A stretch of DNA of 16,968 nucleotides from Planctomycetota bacterium. Its GTDB lineage: Bacteria > Planctomycetota > UBA1135 > GCA-002686595. Shown here one piece after another: positions 12,635 through 16,968 of this stretch. The stretch covers positions 1 to 16,968 of the forward strand of contig JAKVCE010000016.1 of NCBI GenBank assembly GCA_022447405.1. The letters are read 5' to 3'. The notes under the pieces are model-generated. The model was not told the DNA's origin. It saw nothing but the letters and a program-made list of their open reading frames with translations, and did not search any database. The position numbers and the translations under genes were made by a program. The first letter of the stretch is position 1. The number at the start of each line of letters is the position of its first letter.

Positions 12635-13780
12635 CTACTGGAGGATCGGGAGGCTGGCGTGCTCGCGGATGGCGAGGCGCTGGGCGACCTTACCTGCGGC
12701 CTCGGTGAAGGCCCTCGCGAGGTGCGAGTCCGGGTGCGAGATGACGACCGGGTCTCCGGCGTCCCCGCCGACGCGCACCGAGGGGTTGAGGGGGACCGAG
12801 CCGATGACCGGGAAGTTGTGGCGCTGCGCGAGGCGCTCGGCGCCGCCCTGACCGAAGACGTGGGCGATGGTCTCGAAGCGCCCCTCGGCGTCAGTGGTGA
12901 CGGTCTCGGTGCGGTCTCCGAGGTCGAGCTGTACCTGCGCGCCCTCCGCTGCGCCGTCGACTTGTCCCGAGACGCTGTAGCCGGCCATGTTCTCGACGAT
13001 GCCGAGGATCTCGACCTTCACCTGCTTGAACATGCTGACGGCCTTGCCGACGTCAAAGGTGCTCACCGCCTGCGGGGTCGTCACGAGGACCGCGCCGGAG
13101 AGCGGGACGATCTGTGCGAGGGAGAGCTGGGCGTCGCCGGTGCCGGGGGGCATGTCGACGAGGAGGTAGTCGAGCTCGCCCCAGACCACGTCGCCCAGGA
13201 ACTGCTCGATGAGCTTGTGGACCATCGGGCCGCGCCAGATGACGGGCTTCTCCTCGTCGAGGAGGTAGCCGATGGACATGGTCTTCACGCCGTGCCGCTC
13301 CTTGGGGAGGAGCTTCTGGCCCTCTTGGTCAGGCTGGCCGGCCATGCCGAGCATCATCGGGATGTCGGGGCCGTAGACGTCGCAGTCGAGGATGCCGACC
13401 TTGGCGCCTGCCTTGGCGAGGGCGCACGCGAGGTTGACGGTGACGGTGCTCTTGCCGACGCCGCCCTTGCCAGAGGACACGGCGACGATGTGCTTGATGT
13501 CGGGCGAGATCTCGCGCTTCTCCTGCGTGCCCTTCACCTCCGCTGTCATCTCGACGTTGACCTTCTCTGCGCCTTCTAGGGCTGAGAGCTTGTCGATGGC
13601 CTCCTGCTTGAGCTGGTCCTTCACCGGGCAGGCAGGGGTCGTGAGGTTGATCACGACGTCGACGACGCCATCACACACAGCGGCCTTCGTGATGAAGCCC
13701 AAGCTCACGATGTCCCGGTTGAGGTCGGGATCGTTGATCGTTGAGAGCTGTGCGAGGACTTGTTCCTTGGTGACACTCAT
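12635..13780 (-). CDS. Mrp/ApbC-family P-loop ATPase (Fe-S cluster carrier type)
   Basis: 381-residue Mrp/Nbp35-like protein. An N-terminal MIP18/DUF59-type domain (about 1-85, with Cys51 in TTPACP) is followed by a SIMIBI ATPase domain with deviant Walker A SGKGGVGKS (103-111), DCDVYGPDIP (132-141), RGPMV (183-187), Walker B LLVDMPPGTGD (206-216) and the IVENMAGY segment (261-268). In usual members this last segment continues into a CxxC pair that holds a bridging [4Fe-4S] cluster. Here it runs into about 35 residues of beta-rich sequence (SGQVDGAAEGAQVQL ... TTDAEGRFE, about 271-303) with no cysteine, before the normal VFGQGGAERLA resumes. The family normally carries or assembles Fe-S clusters; this variant may not do so in the usual way. 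ATG at 13780 is the natural start; no strong ribosome site is seen. Confidence 0.92.
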   Translation of the reverse strand: MSVTKEQVLAQLSTINDPDLNRDIVSLGFITKAAVCDGVVDVVINLTTPACPVKDQLKQEAIDKLSALEGAEKVNVEMTAEVKGTQEKREISPDIKHIVAVSSGKGGVGKSTVTVNLACALAKAGAKVGILDCDVYGPDIPMMLGMAGQPDQEGQKLLPKERHGVKTMSIGYLLDEEKPVIWRGPMVHKLIEQFLGDVVWGELDYLLVDMPPGTGDAQLSLAQIVPLSGAVLVTTPQAVSTFDVGKAVSMFKQVKVEILGIVENMAGYSVSGQVDGAAEGAQVQLDLGDRTETVTTDAEGRFETIAHVFGQGGAERLAQRHNFPVIGSVPLNPSVRVGGDAGDPVVISHPDSHLARAFTEAAGKVAQRLAIREHASLPILQ

Positions 13781-13985
13781 TTGTTCTGTGTGGAGTGAGG
13801 TGCGGGCTCTTACTGGCGGGCGGGTTTGGGTGCTGCTTCTCGGCTTGGCAACCGCCCATCATAAATCATGTGGGCTCTGGTTGGACGACAACTCGGAAAG
13901 GCTCGGGAAGAAAGGACCCCGTGAGGCGTCCACCAGCCCGCATCGAGGTCCCCGGCTCACTCATGAACCTAGACATGGAGCCACA
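13781..13985. promoter_or_regulatory. Divergent intergenic region between Mrp and the secreted protein gene
   Basis: This 205-bp gap separates two divergent genes and must hold at least one promoter. On the minus strand a good -10-like TATGAT lies at 13863-13858, about 78 bases before the Mrp ATG, but its -35 is poor. On the plus strand GGAG at 13977-13980 is a well-placed ribosome site for the ATG at 13986. A G-rich tract (13815-13830, GG-C-GGG-C-GGG-TTT-GGG) lies within the likely Mrp leader, C-rich in the transcript. The exact promoters are not assigned. Confidence 0.35.
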
Positions 13986-14687
13986 ATGAACCTCACACCT
14001 GTCCTCTTCACGGCCCTCGTAGCGGCCGGCCTGCTCTCTCCCTCTACCCCCGTTGACGTCCAATCCAAGGGCTATGAGCTGCCTCCCGCTAGCTCGGAGG
14101 TCTTCATCCGCTCAGGTGGCGAACGTGAGACGAGCCTCCTAGAGGCGATCACCATGACGGCCGAAGCCAGCGGCGTTCAGGTGCACACAGACGCCGCTGT
14201 CACGTCTCGGCTGAGCAAGCTCTCCGCCGGTTTTGATCGGGACTTCACGATCTCGGCAGAGGACGCCTGGGCCGTCACAGAGCACGCGCTCATGCAGAGC
14301 GGCTTCGTGCTCTCGGTACTCCGACATGGTGGCACCTATGTGGTGGCAGTGAAGGATGGGAGGGAGAGCCTGAACGAGGTGGACTCCGTCTTTCAGGCGG
14401 TGAGAGTAGAAGACCTCGGCTACGTCAGGGAGCACCCCGCGATCCTCTTCGAACTCTCCCTCGAGCTTGAGAACATCGACGTGCGTACGACCAGCAGGGA
14501 GCTTCGCATGCTCATCAGTGATGATGGCTCCTTCCAGTACATCCCGATGGGGACCCATGACCTCCTCTTGAAAGGGGTCGGTCACCGAGTCGGTGCCGTC
14601 GCGGAGCTCCTCCTCTCGCTCAATGAGCGCGCGGGAAAACGCCGCAGCGTACAGAACGAGGAAACGGAAGCGAGCAGCGAGGGTTGA
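13986..14687 (+). CDS. Secreted protein resembling secretin N-terminal (N0/N1) domains
   Basis: 233-residue protein with an N-terminal signal peptide (hydrophobic residues about 3-17, then Ser/Pro/Thr). The body resembles the N0 and N1 domains of type II/III secretion or pilus secretins. Residues about 49-110 (LLEAITMTAEASGVQVHTD ... EDAWAVTEHALMQSGFVLSVLRHGGTYVVAV) match the N0 pattern of a binding strand, two helices and a closing strand. Residues about 125-215 (VFQAVRVEDLGYV ... LLLKGVGHRVGAVAELLLSLNERA) match the N1/KH-like repeat. There is no secretin beta-barrel domain: the protein ends in a polar tail. It may be a periplasmic binding or pilotin-like partner of a secretin coded elsewhere, or have an independent role. 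ATG at 13986 has GGAG five bases upstream; the longer open frame upstream is antisense to Mrp. The call rests on pattern only. Confidence 0.6.
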   Translation: MNLTPVLFTALVAAGLLSPSTPVDVQSKGYELPPASSEVFIRSGGERETSLLEAITMTAEASGVQVHTDAAVTSRLSKLSAGFDRDFTISAEDAWAVTEHALMQSGFVLSVLRHGGTYVVAVKDGRESLNEVDSVFQAVRVEDLGYVREHPAILFELSLELENIDVRTTSRELRMLISDDGSFQYIPMGTHDLLLKGVGHRVGAVAELLLSLNERAGKRRSVQNEETEASSEG

Positions 14688-14703
14688 GCCTTATGCTGCG
14701 GGC

Positions 14704-15435
14704 ATGACGCCCCCGAGCGAGCTCCCCAAGGCGGTCTGCCTCCTCTCTGGAGGCCTGGACTCTGCCGTGACCCTCGCCGAAGCCCGCGCTGCGGGCTTCG
14801 AGACGTACGCGATCAGCGTGAGCTATGGCCAGCGTCACGAGGTCGAGCTCGACGCCGCCGCGCGCGTGGCGGAGGCCCTCGGTGCGAAGGAGCACCGCGT
14901 CGTCGCGGTGGACCTCAGCGCGATCGGCGGCTCGGCGCTTACGGATGACATCGACGTGCCGAAGGACCGCCCTGAGGCCGCGATCGGCGAAGGGGTGCCC
15001 GTCACCTACGTGCCAGCGCGGAACTCCGTGTTCCTCTCTCTCGCCTTGGGCTGGGCGGAGCTCTTGCGGGCGAGGGACCTCTTCATCGGAGCGAACATCG
15101 TCGACTACTCCGGCTACCCGGACTGCAGGCCTGAGTTCTTGAGGGCCTTCGAGGGGCTGGCAGAGGTCGCGACCGTCGCTGGCGCAGAGGCCGGCGCTAA
15201 GTTCCGGGTGAACGCGCCGCTCTTGGAGATGACGAAGGCCGAGATCGTCACGCGCGGCGTCGAGCTCGGGGTCGACCTCGGGATGACCCACTCCTGCTAT
15301 GACCCCGTGGTCACGGAGGAGGGGGTCAGCTCTTGTGGGCGCTGTGACACATGCATCCTGCGCTTGGCCGGATTCAAGGAGGCTGGGGTGGAAGATCCCA
15401 TCGCATACGCAGAGGTCATAGAGAGTGATGGGTGA
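14704..15435 (+). CDS. queC: 7-cyano-7-deazaguanine synthase
   Basis: 243-residue QueC, the ATP-dependent enzyme converting 7-carboxy-7-deazaguanine and ammonia to preQ0 in queuosine biosynthesis. The PP-loop SGGLDSAV (15-22) is at the N-terminus, followed by SVSYGQRHEVEL (38-49), VPARNSVFLSLA (104-114), GANIVDYSGYPDCRPEF (129-145), and the zinc site formed by Cys198, Cys211, Cys214 and Cys217 (THSCYDP ... CGRCDTC). Length and motifs are standard. The start is ATG at 14704, 16 bases after the previous stop. There is no clear ribosome site, but a -10-like TATGCT at 14693-14698 would start transcription close to the ATG. No other queuosine genes (queD, queE, queF) are in the window. The stop lies 8 bp into the mazG gene. 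Confidence 0.96.
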   Translation: MTPPSELPKAVCLLSGGLDSAVTLAEARAAGFETYAISVSYGQRHEVELDAAARVAEALGAKEHRVVAVDLSAIGGSALTDDIDVPKDRPEAAIGEGVPVTYVPARNSVFLSLALGWAELLRARDLFIGANIVDYSGYPDCRPEFLRAFEGLAEVATVAGAEAGAKFRVNAPLLEMTKAEIVTRGVELGVDLGMTHSCYDPVVTEEGVSSCGRCDTCILRLAGFKEAGVEDPIAYAEVIESDG

Positions 15436-16252
15436 CTCCGCTCGAGACGCGCGCGGCGAGGCCTTCGACAGGCTGCTCGAGATTGTCGACAAGCTCCGCG
15501 CTCCGGACGGGTGCCCCTGGGACAGGAAGCAGACCGTCCTGACCATGGCGCCGCACCTCATCGAGGAGTCCTATGAGCTCTTGGAGGCCGTGGAGTCAGG
15601 CGCGGACTCCGACGTAATAGAGGAGGCTGGCGACGTGATGATGGTCGTGGCCATGATCTGTCGCATCGCCGAGGAGAACGGGCGCTTCGACCTGGGAGAT
15701 GCGTCGCGGGCGATCGCTGACAAGCTCGTGCGCCGTCACCCCCACGTGTTCGGCGAGGAGAAGATCACAGAGGCCGAGGAGGTCGTCGGCCGTTGGGAGG
15801 CGATCAAGAAGGCGGAGCGCGCAGGCAAAGACGAAGACGCGAGCGCCCTCGCTGGGGTCCCGAAGGCCTTGCCCGCGCTGCAGCGCGCGCAGCGGACTTG
15901 CGAGAAGGCGGTCGCTGCTGGCTTCGCATGGGAGGACGCCCGCGGTGCCCTCGCCAAGCTGAAGGAGGAGGGCGAAGAGCTGGAGGCCGAGCTGGAGGGG
16001 GTCGCTAGCGCAGATGACCTGCAGGGCGAGCAGAGAGAGCGGGCCCAGGCCGAGCTCGGTGACGTCCTCCTGGCTGGCGCGCAGCTCGGGAATTACCTCG
16101 GGATGGACGCCGAGAGCGCCTGCAGAGCGGCCGTGCGGCGCTTTGAGGAGCGCTTTCGGCGCATGGAGAGCTCCCTCGGAGAGGGCGGGGTCACCGGACA
16201 TCCCCTGGCGCGCCTGATCGCGGCCTGGGAAGAGGCTAAGGCCATTTGCTGA
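15428..16252 (+). CDS. mazG: Nucleoside triphosphate pyrophosphohydrolase MazG
   Basis: 274-residue MazG with two tandem all-alpha NTP-PPase domains, hydrolysing (d)NTPs to NMP and pyrophosphate for pool cleaning. The first domain has LRAPDGCPWDRKQT (23-36), the metal motif EExxE at Glu46-Glu50 (EESYE), and ExxD at Glu66-Asp69. The second has EExxE at Glu180-Glu184 and ExxD at Glu209-Asp212, with RRFEERFRRME near the end. Both metal sites look intact. GTG at 15425 and ATG at 15428 are adjacent in-frame starts; the ATG is preferred. The gene overlaps queC by 8 bp, so translation is probably coupled. Confidence 0.94.
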   Translation: MGDSARDARGEAFDRLLEIVDKLRAPDGCPWDRKQTVLTMAPHLIEESYELLEAVESGADSDVIEEAGDVMMVVAMICRIAEENGRFDLGDASRAIADKLVRRHPHVFGEEKITEAEEVVGRWEAIKKAERAGKDEDASALAGVPKALPALQRAQRTCEKAVAAGFAWEDARGALAKLKEEGEELEAELEGVASADDLQGEQRERAQAELGDVLLAGAQLGNYLGMDAESACRAAVRRFEERFRRMESSLGEGGVTGHPLARLIAAWEEAKAIC

Positions 16253-16272
16253 GGAGTAGAGCGGCCTCGCAC

Positions 16273-16300
16273 TGGACAGGAGGGAGGCCGCCGCTACAAT
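16273..16300 (+). promoter_or_regulatory. Sigma70-type promoter of tRNA-Asp
   Basis: The -35 element TGGACA (16273-16278) and the -10 element TACAAT (16295-16300) each match the consensus at five of six bases. They are separated by 16 bp. Transcription would start near 16307, about 8 bases before the mature tRNA 5' end. The position between the mazG stop and the tRNA, together with a terminator after the tRNA, makes this a self-contained transcription unit. Confidence 0.72.
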
Positions 16301-16314
16301 TCCGCGCTCCCCGC

Positions 16315-16391
16315 GGGGATGTAGCTCAATTGGTTAGAGTGCCGGCCTGTCACGCCGGAGGTTGCGGGTTCAAGTCCCGTCATCCTCGCCA
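16315..16391 (+). tRNA. tRNA-Asp (anticodon GTC)
   Basis: A complete cloverleaf of 77 bases including an encoded CCA. The acceptor stem is GGGGATG (16315-16321) with CATCCTC (16381-16387), then discriminator G and CCA (16389-16391). The D arm starts with GCTC at 16324. The anticodon stem CCGGC/GCCGG encloses loop CTGTCAC, with anticodon GTC at 16349-16351. The T arm is GCGGG-TTCAAGT-CCCGT (16364-16380). All stems pair with at most a G-U. The discriminator G and GTC anticodon are as expected for aspartate. Confidence 0.97.
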
Positions 16392-16402
16392 TCCCGCACA
16401 AG

Positions 16403-16432
16403 CCCCCCGTCCTGATCGATGGGGGGTTTTTT
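16403..16432 (+). terminator. Rho-independent terminator after tRNA-Asp
   Basis: A 9-bp stem, CCCCCCGTC (16403-16411) with GATGGGGGG (16418-16426, one G-U pair), closes a 6-base loop and is followed directly by TTTTTT (16427-16432). It lies 11 bases past the tRNA CCA end. The T-tract ends only four bases before the RNase D ATG. Confidence 0.93.
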
Positions 16433-16436
16433 CTTC

Positions 16437-16968
16437 ATGACGAGCCGCGTGAGACAAGACGGAATCCACGACCTGCCCGAGCCGGGTTGGGTGGACTCTC
16501 TTGAGGCGCTGGACGCGCTGTGTGAGGAGCTCGCTGACGTCGATGAGATCGCCATCGACATGGAGGCCGACAGCTACTACAGCTACCGAGAGAAGATCTG
16601 CCTGATCCAGATCTCCGCGAAGGGGAAGGACTGGCTCGTGGACCCGCTCGCTGGCTTCGACATCGGGAAGATCGGTGAGCTCCTCGCGGACCCCACGAAG
16701 TGCAAGCTCTTCCACGACGGCGAGTACGACGTGCTCCTCTTCCAGCGGCAGTACGGCTTCACGATGGCGAACCTCTACGACACCCGCGCGGCAGAGGCGA
16801 CGTTGGGCTCGGAGGCGCCAGGCCTCGGCGCGGTCCTCCAAGAGCGCTTCGGGATCGAGCTCGACAAGAGCCTCCAGCGCTCAGACTGGGGGAAGCGTCC
16901 GCTCACCGATAAGCAGATCGCCTACGCACGCCTCGACACGCGCTTCCTCTCTGAGCTCCGGAGTGAGC
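16437..16968 (+). CDS. Ribonuclease D-like 3'-5' exonuclease, 3'-truncated
   Basis: The frame is open from ATG 16437 to the window edge (177 residues visible), so the C-terminus, including any HRDC domain, is outside. It is a DEDDy-type exonuclease domain as in RNase D, which trims tRNA and other RNA 3' ends. The catalytic residues are Asp41 and Glu43 (IAIDMEAD), Asp98 in HDGEYDVLLF (93-102), and Tyr163 with Asp167 in YARLD. SLQRSDWGKRPLTDKQIAYA (145-164) is the characteristic RNase D segment. The ATG begins four bases after the terminator T-tract and lacks a normal ribosome site. GTG codons at 16449 or 16491 are possible alternatives, since family similarity begins near Trp18. The neighbouring tRNA fits its expected substrate class, although such adjacency may be chance. 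Confidence 0.9.
   Translation, partial: MTSRVRQDGIHDLPEPGWVDSLEALDALCEELADVDEIAIDMEADSYYSYREKICLIQISAKGKDWLVDPLAGFDIGKIGELLADPTKCKLFHDGEYDVLLFQRQYGFTMANLYDTRAAEATLGSEAPGLGAVLQERFGIELDKSLQRSDWGKRPLTDKQIAYARLDTRFLSELRSE

Noticed and set aside
13392..13985. In-frame upstream extension of the secreted protein
   Set aside because: Most of it is antisense to Mrp; the ATG at 13986 has a ribosome site and begins a signal peptide.
16315..16391. tRNA-Asp as an integration site for a mobile element
   Set aside because: No repeat of the tRNA 3' end, integrase gene or change in composition was seen nearby; the flanking genes are housekeeping.
1..16968. CRISPR arrays, insertion sequences, rRNA and phage genes
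   Set aside because: No spaced direct repeats, transposase or integrase motifs, terminal inverted repeats or rRNA-like sequence were found on reading both strands.

Overview
The window is a very GC-rich, gene-dense bacterial stretch. It holds 18 protein genes (the first and last are cut by the window edges), one tRNA, a clear sigma70-type promoter and a clear intrinsic terminator. Genes are packed with 4-base ATGA/GTGA/TTGA start-stop overlaps, and TTG and GTG starts are common. A lipoprotein signal and a secretin-type N-domain protein point to a diderm envelope. The style of the kinase-like protein and overall codon use suggest Planctomycetota, with Myxococcota or a relative as the alternative. 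This placement is a guess from style, not a proof.

Region 1 (2-589) is the C-terminal part of an S-adenosylmethionine hydrolase. Region 2 (632-9987) is one long plus-strand operon of eleven genes: crotonase, acyl-CoA dehydrogenase, thioredoxin-like [2Fe-2S] ferredoxin, kynureninase-like PLP enzyme, lipase-like lipoprotein, a dienelactone-hydrolase-like protein without a nucleophile, a degenerate Ser/Thr kinase, benzoate/2-aminobenzoate-CoA ligase, creatininase-family hydrolase, 4HBT acyl-CoA thioesterase, and MetF. The enzymes fit breakdown of an aromatic acid as its CoA thioester. The kynureninase-like gene suggests anthranilate from tryptophan/kynurenine. The ring-attacking enzyme is not in the window. 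Two apparent pseudoenzymes lie in the middle of the operon.

Region 3 (9992-12448, minus strand) is a compact three-gene cassette with overlapping reading frames: a haem-oxygenase-like diiron oxidase, a SAM methyltransferase and a TauD-type Fe(II)/2-oxoglutarate oxygenase. This combination recalls small-molecule biosynthesis and is my best candidate for an undescribed pathway. An 8+8 bp inverted repeat lies just upstream. It converges on the catabolic operon with only 4 bp between stop codons.

Region 4 (12635-16968) is mostly housekeeping: an Mrp/ApbC ATPase (minus) whose usual CxxC metal site is replaced by a beta-rich insertion; then on the plus strand a secreted secretin-N-domain-like protein, QueC, MazG, tRNA-Asp(GTC) with its own promoter and terminator, and the start of RNase D.
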